Positions 38,060 through 45,416 of a DNA stretch of 64,000 nt are shown one piece after another. The notes beneath the pieces are model-generated. The model worked only from the letters and a program-made list of their open reading frames with translations. It ran no database searches and was not told where the DNA came from. Positions within the stretch are counted from its first letter, which is position 1, and each line of letters opens with the position of its first letter. A program made the translations under genes and the position numbers. Origin of the DNA: Gordonia tangerina (GTDB taxonomy: Bacteria > Actinomycetota > Actinomycetes > Mycobacteriales > Mycobacteriaceae); assembly GCF_021556435.1 (NCBI RefSeq), contig NZ_JAKGCU010000012.1, positions 62,001-126,000 of the forward strand. Reading direction: 5' to 3'.

Positions 38060-40471
38060 TCAGCGCCCGAAACCGGCGTCGCGCAACGCCTGCGCCATCG
38101 AGCCGTTGGGCTGGGCACGGCTGCCGCGGCCCGAGTCCCGACCGCGCTTACCGGACCGATCGCGCTGGGACCCGTTGCGCTGGGACCCGTTGCGCTGGGA
38201 TTCGTTGCCCTGGCCCCGCTGAGGCCGTCGTCCACCGGCCTTCTTCGGGGCTGTTTTCCCCGATCCGGCGCCGACCTCGTCATCGAGCCGCAAGGTGAGA
38301 CCGATTCGTTTGCGGTCCACATCGACGTCGAGGACCTTGACCCTCACCACCTGTCCGGACCGCACCACCTCGTGCGGATCGGAGACGAATCTGTCCGACA
38401 TCGCCGACACGTGCACAAGCCCATCCTGATGAACGCCGACATCGACGAAGGCGCCGAAGGCGGCGACGTTGGTGACCACGCCCTCGAGGATCATGCCCGG
38501 CGTGAGGTCGGCCACCTTCTCCACGCCGGCGGCGAACGTCGCCGTCTCGAACGCCGGTCGCGGGTCGCGACCCGGCTTCTCGAGTTCGGCGAGGATGTCG
38601 GTCACGGTCGGGATGCCGAAGCGTTCGTCGGCGAAGTCGGTCGGGCGCAGGCCGCGCAGCGTCCGAGCATTCCCGATCAGCTCGGTGATGCCCACCCCGG
38701 CGCGATCGAGGATACGACGCACCACCGGGTACGCCTCGGGGTGCACGCCGGAGGAATCCAACGGGTCCTCACCGTCCCGGATGCGGAGGAACCCCGCACA
38801 CTGCTCGAACGCCTTAGGGCCCAGGCGAGGCACATCGAGTAGTCCCTGGCGGCTGTGGAACGGCCCGGTGTTGTCACGATGCGCCACGATGGCGGCGGCG
38901 AGCGCCGGGGTGACCCCCGACACCCGGGACAGCAGCGGCACCGACGCGGTGTTGAGGTCAACGCCGACCGCGTTGACGGCGTCCTCGACCACCGCATCGA
39001 GACTCCGCGCCAGCGTGCCCGGTGCCACGTCGTGCTGGTACTGACCGACGCCGATCGATTTGGGGTCGATCTTGACCAGCTCGGCCAGCGGATCCTGGAG
39101 CCGACGCGCGATCGAGACCGCGCCGCGCAACGAGACATCCAGGTCGGGCAGCTCTCGAGAGGCGTACTCCGATGCCGAGTACACCGAGGCGCCCGCCTCG
39201 CTCACCACCGCCTTCGCCGGTGCACGAGTACCCGATGAGCGGATCTCGGCAATCAATTCCGCTGCCAGCGCATCGGTTTCGCGCGATGCGGTGCCGTTGC
39301 CGATGGCCACCAGATCGACGTCATGGCGGCTGATGAGCGCGGCCAGCGTCGCCTTGGCCTGGTCCCACTGCTTCTGCGGCTGATGAGGATAAACAGCGCA
39401 CGTGTCGAGCACCTTGCCGGTCCCGTCGACCACGGCCACCTTGACGCCGGTCCGGAAGCCGGGATCCAGGCCCAACGTCGGTCGTGTTCCCGCCGGTGCC
39501 GCCAACAGCAGATCCTTCAGATTCGTCGCGAACACGGTGACCGCGTCGGCCTCGGCGCGTTGACGCAGGGCCACCCGCGCTTCGATCGAAGCCGACATCA
39601 TCAGCTTCGTCCGCCACGCCCAGCGCGCCGTCGTCACCAGCCAGGGCGTCGCCGCGCCCGGGTGGGCGGCATCGATCCCCAGGGTCGCGGCCACCATCGC
39701 CTCGTACGCGTCGTCCTCGCCCCCGTCGAGGGTCAACGACAGCGCTTCTTCCTTCTCTCCGCGCAGTACCGCAAGCACCCGGTGGGACGGCATCGAGTCC
39801 AATGGCTCCGTGAAGTCGAAGTAATCGCGGAACTTCTGGGCGGCCGGCGACGACGCCGCGCTCTCCGAACGTGCCGCGGTCCGCATCGCGCCGTCGGCCC
39901 AGAACTTCTCGCGGATGGCCCCAACGAGTTCGGCGTCCTCGGCAGCGCGTTCGATGAGGATGTGCCGGGCGCCGTCGAGGGCGGCGGCGGCGTCGGCGAC
40001 CTGGTCGTTGCCGAACTCGGCGGCCACCTCTTCGGGAACCAGCCCCGGATCGGCGAGCAGGCGATCGGCCAGCGGCTCGAGGCCTGCCTCTCGGGCGATC
40101 TGCGCCTTCGTGCGACGCTTCGGCTTGTAGGGCAGGTAGATGTCCTCGACGCGCGCCTTGGTCTCCGCGCCGAGCAGCGCGGCGCGCAGTTCGTCGGTCA
40201 GCTTGCCCTGTTCGTCGATCGACGCGAGCACGGCATCACGCCGCTCGTCGAGCTCGCGCAGATAGCGGAGCCGCTCGTCCAGCGTGCGCAGTTGCGCGTC
40301 GTCGAGGCTGCCGGTGACCTCTTTGCGGTAGCGCGCGATGAACGGCACGGTGGAGCCCTCGTCGAGTAGCCGCACCGCGGCGGCCACCTGGCCTTCGGCG
40401 ACAGCCAGTTCCTCGGCGAGGCGTGCGTTCACGGACTTCACAGCTGGGCTCGCATTCACCCGGAGGACCAT
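38060..40471 (-). CDS. tex: Tex family S1 RNA-binding protein
   Basis: Tex is a conserved nucleic-acid-binding protein thought to act with the transcription machinery. The 803-residue protein has the N-terminal helical region (VNARLAEELAVAEGQVAAAVRLLDEG), RYRKEVTGSLDD, a YqgF-like RNase fold (LGLDPGFRTGVKVAVVDGTGK), helix-hairpin-helix motifs (VNAVGVDLNTASVPLLSRVSGV) and a C-terminal S1 domain (VVTNVAAFGAFVDVGVHQDGLVH). The basic tail contains SQRNG repeats. The start at 40471 is inferred from family length; the ribosome site is weak and a GTG four codons later is possible. Confidence 0.94.
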   Translation of the reverse strand: MVLRVNASPAVKSVNARLAEELAVAEGQVAAAVRLLDEGSTVPFIARYRKEVTGSLDDAQLRTLDERLRYLRELDERRDAVLASIDEQGKLTDELRAALLGAETKARVEDIYLPYKPKRRTKAQIAREAGLEPLADRLLADPGLVPEEVAAEFGNDQVADAAAALDGARHILIERAAEDAELVGAIREKFWADGAMRTAARSESAASSPAAQKFRDYFDFTEPLDSMPSHRVLAVLRGEKEEALSLTLDGGEDDAYEAMVAATLGIDAAHPGAATPWLVTTARWAWRTKLMMSASIEARVALRQRAEADAVTVFATNLKDLLLAAPAGTRPTLGLDPGFRTGVKVAVVDGTGKVLDTCAVYPHQPQKQWDQAKATLAALISRHDVDLVAIGNGTASRETDALAAELIAEIRSSGTRAPAKAVVSEAGASVYSASEYASRELPDLDVSLRGAVSIARRLQDPLAELVKIDPKSIGVGQYQHDVAPGTLARSLDAVVEDAVNAVGVDLNTASVPLLSRVSGVTPALAAAIVAHRDNTGPFHSRQGLLDVPRLGPKAFEQCAGFLRIRDGEDPLDSSGVHPEAYPVVRRILDRAGVGITELIGNARTLRGLRPTDFADERFGIPTVTDILAELEKPGRDPRPAFETATFAAGVEKVADLTPGMILEGVVTNVAAFGAFVDVGVHQDGLVHVSAMSDRFVSDPHEVVRSGQVVRVKVLDVDVDRKRIGLTLRLDDEVGAGSGKTAPKKAGGRRPQRGQGNESQRNGSQRNGSQRDRSGKRGRDSGRGSRAQPNGSMAQALRDAGFGR
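38161..38210. repeat. 15-bp tandem repeats in the 3' end of tex
   Basis: Three to four copies of GCGCTGGGACCCGTT-like units encode NGSQR pentapeptides in the basic C-terminal tail of Tex. The frame is preserved by any copy-number change. Confidence 0.75.
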
Positions 40472-40642
40472 ACCGAAGCCACCCGACAGGGCAACGGTCG
40501 CCGCGCCGCCACCCGGGCACAAGTGCCCTCCGGCCCGGGCCCGAAGCCTCCGGTGTCGGACATGCCGATCTCCTAATCTGATACTTGTCGTGGCTGCATC
40601 TGCGACCGCGACTCTTTGCCCGCGCACGGAGAGAAGGTCGTC

Positions 40643-41569
40643 ATGCCAGATGCCCGAACAAGCCCCGTCGTCGTCGGACTCGACGGGTCGCCGTCATCGA
40701 TCGCGGCCGTCGAGTGGGCGGCGCGCGATGCCCAGATGCGTGGCCGGCCCTTGGCATTGGTCCACGTCATTGCCCCGATCGTGATGCCGGCCGAACCCTG
40801 GCCGGAGGGTTTCGCGAATCTCGACGTCGTGCGCTGGCAAGAGGACAACGCCCGCAAGGTGATCGACGATGCGCGCGAGATCGCCCACAAGGCTGCCGCG
40901 CCAGGTGAGCTGCAGATCACCACTGAAGTGATGCACGGTCCGGCCGTGCCGATGCTGACCGAGTTGTCCGAGAACGCGGCGCTGGTGGTCGTCGGATGTC
41001 GCGGCCAATCACGGGTGGCCGGTGCCGTGCTGGGCTCGGTGAGTTCAGGACTCGCCCACCACGCGCGTTGCCCGGTCGCCGTGATCCACGACGAGGAACC
41101 GCCCGAAGGGGTCTCGGATCAGTCCCCGGTCGTGGTGGGAGTCGACGGATCACCGACTTCCGAGCTGGCGACCGGCCTCGCGTTCGAAGAGGCGGCCTGC
41201 CGCGGGGTCGAGTTGGTGGCCGTACACACCTGGAGCGACATGAGCCGGCTCAACATCCCGACCCTGAACTGGGCGCCGATCGAGTGGCGAAATCTGTCCG
41301 ACAAGGCGGCCGAAGTCCTCGAAGAGCATCTGGCCGTCTGGAGACGGAAGTACCCGGAGGTCACCGTACGCCCGGTCTCCATACCCATCGTCGCCAAGTC
41401 ACCCGCCGTGGGCCTCCTCGATCACGCCCGGTCGGCGCAACTGGTGGTCGTGGGCAGCCACGGCCACGGTGGCTTCTCCGGAATGCTCCTCGGATCGGTG
41501 AGCGCCGCGGTGGTCAACGCAGCTCGGATTCCGGTGATCATCGCCCGCTCCAGGGAGAGCGAGGCCTGA
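40643..41569 (+). CDS. Universal stress protein with two Usp domains
   Basis: This 308-residue tandem Usp protein has domain 1 at about 8-145 and domain 2 at about 158-305. Both keep the ATP-binding G-x2-G-x9-G-S pattern (VVGCRGQSRVAGAVLGSVSS and VVGSHGHGGFSGMLLGSVSA), so ATP binding is likely in both halves. Such proteins are typical of the DosR-type hypoxia and dormancy response in mycobacteria. The ATG at 40643 has GAGAAGG upstream. It diverges from tex. Confidence 0.92.
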   Translation: MPDARTSPVVVGLDGSPSSIAAVEWAARDAQMRGRPLALVHVIAPIVMPAEPWPEGFANLDVVRWQEDNARKVIDDAREIAHKAAAPGELQITTEVMHGPAVPMLTELSENAALVVVGCRGQSRVAGAVLGSVSSGLAHHARCPVAVIHDEEPPEGVSDQSPVVVGVDGSPTSELATGLAFEEAACRGVELVAVHTWSDMSRLNIPTLNWAPIEWRNLSDKAAEVLEEHLAVWRRKYPEVTVRPVSIPIVAKSPAVGLLDHARSAQLVVVGSHGHGGFSGMLLGSVSAAVVNAARIPVIIARSRESEA

Positions 41570-41651
41570 ATGGCCGCTGTCCGAGTGCCGCCCGCGCACA
41601 TCTGAACATCTCCGCCATTGTGTGATATCCGTCGCTGTCACGGGCTTTTAT

Positions 41652-41667
41652 ATACCCCCCTGGGTAT
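41652..41667. promoter_or_regulatory. CsoR/CstR-type operator overlapping a -10 element
   Basis: ATACCC-CCCT-GGGTAT is a perfect 6-bp inverted repeat with 4-nt spacer, the G/C-tract operator form used by CsoR-family copper and persulfide sensors. The following TATTAT (41665-41670) is a plausible -10 overlapping the right arm, so binding would block transcription of the DUF2892 gene. No CsoR-family gene is in the window. Confidence 0.6.
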
Positions 41668-41709
41668 TATTGAGGGCGACCCTGATGCATACACATGGAG
41701 GTTTGGACC

Positions 41710-41913
41710 GTGAACATCGACCGTGGCGTCTTCGCCATCGCGGGCACGATGACCCTGCTCGGCGCGATCTTGAGCGCCGCGTTCTCGCCGTGGTGGCTGC
41801 TGCTCGTCGGCTTCGTCGGGCTGAATCTGCTGCAGTCGAGCGTCACGGGTTTCTGCCCGGCGGCGATGATCCTCAAGCGGTTCGGGGTCACCAGCGGCTG
41901 CGCGTTCCGCTGA
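41710..41913 (+). CDS. DUF2892 (YgaP-like) two-span membrane protein
   Basis: This 67-residue protein has the DUF2892 layout: VNIDRGVFAIAGTMTLLGAI (first span), a short turn, WWLLLVGFVGLNLLQSSVTGF (second span), then CPAAMILKRFG. In E. coli YgaP the same two spans are fused to a rhodanese domain; here a separate rhodanese gene faces it 34 bp away. A GGAGG site at 41697-41701, 8 nt before the GTG at 41710, decides the start; the ATG at 41695 overlaps that site and is unlikely. The upstream CsoR/CstR-type palindrome suggests sulfide or metal control. Confidence 0.82.
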   Translation: MNIDRGVFAIAGTMTLLGAILSAAFSPWWLLLVGFVGLNLLQSSVTGFCPAAMILKRFGVTSGCAFR

Positions 41914-41947
41914 CCATCGGTTGACCGCCACCCGCTCGCGTCGACGA

Positions 41948-42403
41948 TCAACCGGGCGGGGTAGGCGAGCTGGATTCGATGGGTAGACCGGTACTCACCT
42001 GCGCGTCGTCGAGACCGCCGGCGTCGGTGACGTCGGCGAAGCCAGTCGATCTCATGATCTCCACGGCCTGGGCCGATCGATTTCCCGTACGGCAATAGAC
42101 CACGTAGGGCACGTCGACCGGCAGTGCCGCGATCACCTCGACGAAGTCGCCGGATGCGAGATTGATGTTGCGGGCGCCGCGCAGATGACCGGACTCGAAC
42201 TCCGCCGGGGTACGCACGTCGATGACCACCGCGTCGTCCGGCATCGTCGATGACGAAGTGCCCGATCCGGCGCCGCCACCCGACGCGCCACAACCGGCCA
42301 GAGCCGTCGCCGCGGCGACAAGTGCGAGCATCACGCGCGCGAGAATCCATCTCCGCCTTCCGCGCACATCCCTCCCGTTCCCGCTGCCGTTCGAGCCGGA
42401 CAT
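41948..42403 (-). CDS. Rhodanese-domain lipoprotein
   Basis: The 151-residue protein has a lipoprotein signal (RRRWILARVMLALVAAATALAGC, lipid-modified Cys38), a Gly/Ser linker and a single rhodanese domain with active-site Cys104 in the loop CRTGNRS. Rhodaneses carry persulfide sulfur from thiosulfate or reactive sulfur species. Being outside the membrane and next to a DUF2892 protein under a CsoR/CstR-type operator, it may take part in sulfide detoxification. It begins with ATG (42403), preceded by an in-frame GTG, a few bases after the upstream gene ends, so it is co-transcribed with it. Confidence 0.88.
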   Translation of the reverse strand: MSGSNGSGNGRDVRGRRRWILARVMLALVAAATALAGCGASGGGAGSGTSSSTMPDDAVVIDVRTPAEFESGHLRGARNINLASGDFVEVIAALPVDVPYVVYCRTGNRSAQAVEIMRSTGFADVTDAGGLDDAQVSTGLPIESSSPTPPG

Positions 42404-42408
42404 CACGA

Positions 42409-42927
42409 CTACGCGTCAGCCGACGGGACTGCGCCCTCGTGCTCGGCCAGGTCCAGGTGCAGTGCGTGGTGGGCATCGAGCATATGCCGGAGACCCGTGT
42501 CCAGTGGCCACGGAAACGACAGTTCATGGCCGAACCGGTCGTCGACGGCCGCCATGGAGCCACGCTGCAGCGATGTGGCGTCGACGCGCTCGACCATGGA
42601 CTCGAACAGTTCGACCGGGGTGGCCAGGTAATAGAGCGGTTGGTGCCCGCCCGAAGAACTCATACCCGCTGCATACACCAGTCCGTGCGAGGTGATCACC
42701 AGCCGGTCCGACGCGATCACCACCTCGCCGGCGACCTCGGCTCGTCCCCATTCGACGGCGGCCGCCCGGGACTCCTCCACCCGACGCCTGGTGTCGTCGG
42801 TGAGCAGCTGTTCCACATGGCGGCGGTCCGTCGTCGTGTCGGAGCTGTACTCGGGTCCGAAATGCCCCCGCAGGATCTCATCGATGAAATCGAACAGCGG
42901 GTCGTCTGCCGCCTGCTCCTCACCCAT
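42409..42927 (-). CDS. Hypothetical cytoplasmic protein
   Basis: I do not recognise this 172-residue protein. It is soluble and acidic, with a helical opening (DDPLFDFIDEILRGHFGPEY), a charged central helix (VEQLLTDDTRRRVEESRAAAVEWGRAE) and beta-rich middle (VVIASDRLVITSHGLVYAAG). Third-position GC is high, so it is a real gene. The ATG at 42927 was chosen because GAAAGG lies upstream; the frame extends further without coding character. It heads a two-gene unit with the rhodanese lipoprotein. Confidence 0.7.
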   Translation of the reverse strand: MGEEQAADDPLFDFIDEILRGHFGPEYSSDTTTDRRHVEQLLTDDTRRRVEESRAAAVEWGRAEVAGEVVIASDRLVITSHGLVYAAGMSSSGGHQPLYYLATPVELFESMVERVDATSLQRGSMAAVDDRFGHELSFPWPLDTGLRHMLDAHHALHLDLAEHEGAVPSADA

Positions 42928-43248
42928 AGCACCGCGCCTTTCGTTCGATTCGCCCTGGCTGCAGCGTGCCCTCGACGTTACGCCGACAGATGCCCGATCT
43001 CGGGAGAATGCCGAACTCGTATGTCCGGCACCCGGCCCGCCCGCGGACCGCGGCCGAAACCTTCGATCGCGATGCGCTCGTCTCATATCAGTCTCATAAT
43101 GACCCACCGTTCATTCGACGTTCTGAGACTCGCGAACGGCATGGTGTGATGTCCTACTAGCGATTCCAGCGAAGAACAACAGACATCTCAAAAACGCCGC
43201 GGCGCGTCGCGAGACGGTTTTGAGATATTTTGAGATAGAGTTCGGGCC
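42928..43248. other. Divergent intergenic region with repeated TCTCA/TGAGA elements
   Basis: This 321-bp gap holds no gene. From 43081 onward it is rich in one motif: TCTCATA at 43081 and again at 43092, ATCTCAAAA at 43185-43193, and tandem TTTTGAGATA at 43218-43227 and 43228-43237. The two orientations are complements of each other and spacings of 10-11 bp equal one helical turn, as for cooperative protein binding. Confidence 0.7.
43218..43241 (+). promoter_or_regulatory. Tandem TTTTGAGATA boxes overlapping a leaderless -10 (TAGAGT)
   Basis: Two perfect 10-bp direct repeats abut each other; the second overlaps TAGAGT (43236-43241), which fits TANNNT and ends 7 nt before the ATG at 43249. 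A third inverted copy (ATCTCAAAA) is 33 bp upstream. The arrangement fits a repressor site on the promoter of the recombinase-like gene, probably bound by that gene's own product. Confidence 0.6.
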
Positions 43249-43848
43249 ATGAAGCCGGACGAGGTGAGCGGATACCCAGGCATGCTGCTCGGGTACGCGC
43301 GTGCGGGCACCGCAGCCCACACACTGGAATCGCAGATCGACGCGCTGACCGACGCGGGAGTCGAACCGGCGCGGATCTACAGCGACGTGTTCGCTGCGAT
43401 CACCCGCATGCAGCGGCGACCCGGCTTCACGGCGTTGCTCGATTACGCACGCCCCGGCGATATCACCGTGGTCGTCGGTATCGATCGACTCGGCCGATCC
43501 GCACCCGAGGTGATGGCGACCGCGCGCGATCTCACCGAGCGACAGATCGGTCTGCGGTCGCTGCGTGAGGGTCTCGACACCGACGACCCGGCCGGCGCGA
43601 TGATCGTCGGAGTGCTCGCCTCGCTCGCTGAACTCGACGAGGAACTCCGGCCGGACCGCGCGCCAACCGTTTCGTCCCGACGCAACCGTGGCCCGTCCGT
43701 CGGACGACCCCGGGCCCTCGGTGACGACCAGATCGCAGTCGCGGAGCGGATGCGCGCCGAAGGGCAGCCCATGCCGACGATCGCGGCGGCGCTCGGCGTC
43801 AGTCGTGCCACGCTGTACCGCACACTGGCCGAACGGCGGTCGGCCTGA
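43249..43848 (+). CDS. Serine-recombinase-like protein without the catalytic serine, with C-terminal HTH
   Basis: The 199-residue protein has the fold and length of small resolvases/invertases: an N-terminal catalytic-type domain and a Hin-like helix-turn-helix (about 172-193, PTIAAALGVSRATLYRTLAERR). The usual YARVST block reads Y16-A-R-A-G20-T21, so the nucleophilic serine is Gly. The helix-end arginine motif DRLGRS (79-84) is kept, but the E-helix FERELIRERT has become LDEELRPDRA. Strand cleavage is therefore not expected, and a DNA-binding regulator is more likely. The start is supported by a -10 element 7 nt upstream; the stop overlaps the next ATG (TGATG). Confidence 0.85.
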   Translation: MKPDEVSGYPGMLLGYARAGTAAHTLESQIDALTDAGVEPARIYSDVFAAITRMQRRPGFTALLDYARPGDITVVVGIDRLGRSAPEVMATARDLTERQIGLRSLREGLDTDDPAGAMIVGVLASLAELDEELRPDRAPTVSSRRNRGPSVGRPRALGDDQIAVAERMRAEGQPMPTIAAALGVSRATLYRTLAERRSA

Positions 43849-44150
43849 TGACCCGCGGCGACGAGGATTTGCTCGACCTGGACATCGTCACCCCCCACGG
43901 CGTCGTCACCCGCCTGCCCACGTCGTTCCCGATCGTCGACCACGAACTCGACGGGCACCTCGACCCGGACCTCTTTCAGAAGGGCTTCGAGGACGCCAAC
44001 GAGCGGCTCTGCGGTTTTCCGCCGCCGTGGGCGCGGCACCATGCGTCCTCGACGATGGCGGTCGAACCGGATCCTGACGACGAGGAACCGAGCTATACGC
44101 GCGGATATCGCGCGGCCCTGTACGGGTACCTGCGGCACGCGGTCGACTGA
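43848..44150 (+). CDS. Hypothetical acidic protein coupled to the recombinase-like gene
   Basis: I do not recognise this 100-residue protein. It is acidic in the N-terminal half (DEDLLDLDIVTPHGVV, HELDGHLDPDLFQKGFEDA) and ends with EEPSYTRGYRAALYGYLRHAVD. No signal peptide or membrane span. Its ATG shares one base with the stop of the preceding gene, so the two proteins are made together and may interact. Confidence 0.75.
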   Translation: MTRGDEDLLDLDIVTPHGVVTRLPTSFPIVDHELDGHLDPDLFQKGFEDANERLCGFPPPWARHHASSTMAVEPDPDDEEPSYTRGYRAALYGYLRHAVD

Positions 44151-44151
44151 G

Positions 44152-44280
44152 GTGTCCGATCGATACTCCAACAAGGAGATCGCGCGAGAGCTCACGGTCG
44201 CTCAACGGCACCGTCACTCATCGCAGACGCGCGAAGAACTCCCGGATGTCACCGGCGACCAGGTCCGGCCGCTCGAGTGA
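44152..44280 (+). pseudogene. Possible remnant of a LuxR-type helix-turn-helix
   Basis: The frame beginning GTG at 44152 reads VSDRYSNKEIARELTVAQRH, close to the GLSNKEIARELTVS recognition-helix region of LuxR/NarL regulators, but it then loses similarity and runs antisense into the epoxide hydrolase gene. No upstream sensor domain is present. It is probably the scar of a lost regulator gene; chance similarity is possible. Confidence 0.35.
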
Positions 44281-45348
44281 GGCGAAGTGCCCACCTTCGT
44301 CGAACCGACTCCAGTGCACGATGTTCGAGTTGTCGCGTTCGGCGAAGACGCGGATCGTCTGGAAGTCGCTGGCGAACACCGCAACACCGGTGGGTGCGGC
44401 GTTCACCCGCGGCTCGGCCGACGCCCGCGCGTTCTCGAGGTAGCTGCGGCTCATCCCGGACGCTGCATTGGCGAACCAGTTGACGCTGACTTCGAGCAGG
44501 ATCGTCTGCAGCGGGACCAGTGAGGTTCCGTTGCCGAACGAGTTGAACAGCTCGCTGTAGGCGAGCAACCCGACCGGCGAGTCGCTGAGACCCACCGCGA
44601 CGGTCTGGGGCCGGGAGGCGTTCATCGTGTTGTAGCCTCCGACGGACTGGAACCACTGCATGTGTTCGAGGCCGGCGTAGTCGGCCGGCTCGAGCTTCTC
44701 AAATTCTTCCGGATCGCCCGAGGGAAACGAGAACAGTTGCAGAACATGTAGTCCCAGAAAGCCTTCGGGGTTGAGAAGCCCGAGTTCTCGCGCGATGAGC
44801 GCGCCGTTGTCGGAGCCGTGGATTCCGTAGTTCTCATAGCCCAGGCCACGCATCAGGGTGTCGTACGCGGCGGCCACCCGGGCTGTGGTCCACCCGGCGG
44901 CGACCGGCTGCGAGTACCCGAATCCCGGGGCGTCGGGAATCACGATGTCGAACGCATCCTCGGGACGACCGCCATGGGCGACCGGGTCGACGAGAAGGTC
45001 GATCATGTCGAGATAGTCGACGCTCGAGCCGGGATAGGTGTGCGCCAGCACGAGTGGGGTGGCGTCCGGCTCGGCGGAACGGACATGGATGAAATGAATG
45101 ATCTGTCCGTCGATCTCGGTGGTGAAGTGCGGGACCGCGTTGATCCGGGATTCTGCTGCGGCCCAGTCGAAGCTGCGCCATGCATCGACGGCCTCGCGCA
45201 GGTAGTCATTCGGGGTTCCCGCGTCCCAGTCGTCGGTCGGCGACGGTTGGGGCAGGCGGGTACGGGCAAGGCGATCGTCGAGGTCGGCGATTTCGGCATC
45301 CGAGACGGAGACGGTGAACGGTTGGACGGTGAGCGTTGTTGTGGTCAT
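44218..45348 (-). CDS. Epoxide hydrolase family protein (alpha/beta hydrolase with EHN domain)
   Basis: The 376-residue protein has an N-terminal EHN cap region (residues 8-115, VQPFTVSVSDAEIADLDDRLARTRLP) and an alpha/beta hydrolase domain. The oxyanion-hole motif is HTYPGS (103-108), the nucleophile elbow IHGSDNGAL places Asp180 as nucleophile (Asn replaces the usual Trp beside it), and the catalytic His is in EGGHFASLERPD. It probably opens epoxides to diols; the substrate is unknown. The ATG at 45348 begins directly at the conserved N-terminus; the frame is open further upstream through the divergent promoter. It shares a promoter region with a WYL regulator. Confidence 0.9.
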   Translation of the reverse strand: MTTTTLTVQPFTVSVSDAEIADLDDRLARTRLPQPSPTDDWDAGTPNDYLREAVDAWRSFDWAAAESRINAVPHFTTEIDGQIIHFIHVRSAEPDATPLVLAHTYPGSSVDYLDMIDLLVDPVAHGGRPEDAFDIVIPDAPGFGYSQPVAAGWTTARVAAAYDTLMRGLGYENYGIHGSDNGALIARELGLLNPEGFLGLHVLQLFSFPSGDPEEFEKLEPADYAGLEHMQWFQSVGGYNTMNASRPQTVAVGLSDSPVGLLAYSELFNSFGNGTSLVPLQTILLEVSVNWFANAASGMSRSYLENARASAEPRVNAAPTGVAVFASDFQTIRVFAERDNSNIVHWSRFDEGGHFASLERPDLVAGDIREFFARLR

Positions 45349-45367
45349 GTCACGACGGTATTCCTCA

Positions 45368-45390
45368 ATTAGGTAGGATATGTTCCTAAT
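45368..45390. promoter_or_regulatory. Palindromic operator between epoxide hydrolase and WYL regulator
   Basis: ATTAGG (45368-45373) and CCTAAT (45385-45390) form an inverted repeat, and within it TAGGA (45374-45378) pairs with TCCTA (45384-45388). The site lies in the 68-bp divergent gap, so a single regulator, most simply the adjacent WYL protein, could control both genes. Confidence 0.5.
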
Positions 45391-45416
45391 AGCGACCCGA
45401 GTCACGAGGATTTCTG

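Noticed and set aside
43249..43848. Active transposon resolvase or DNA invertase marking a mobile element
   Set aside because: The catalytic serine is Gly, there are no terminal inverted repeats, transposase or res-type sites, and base composition is like the neighbours.
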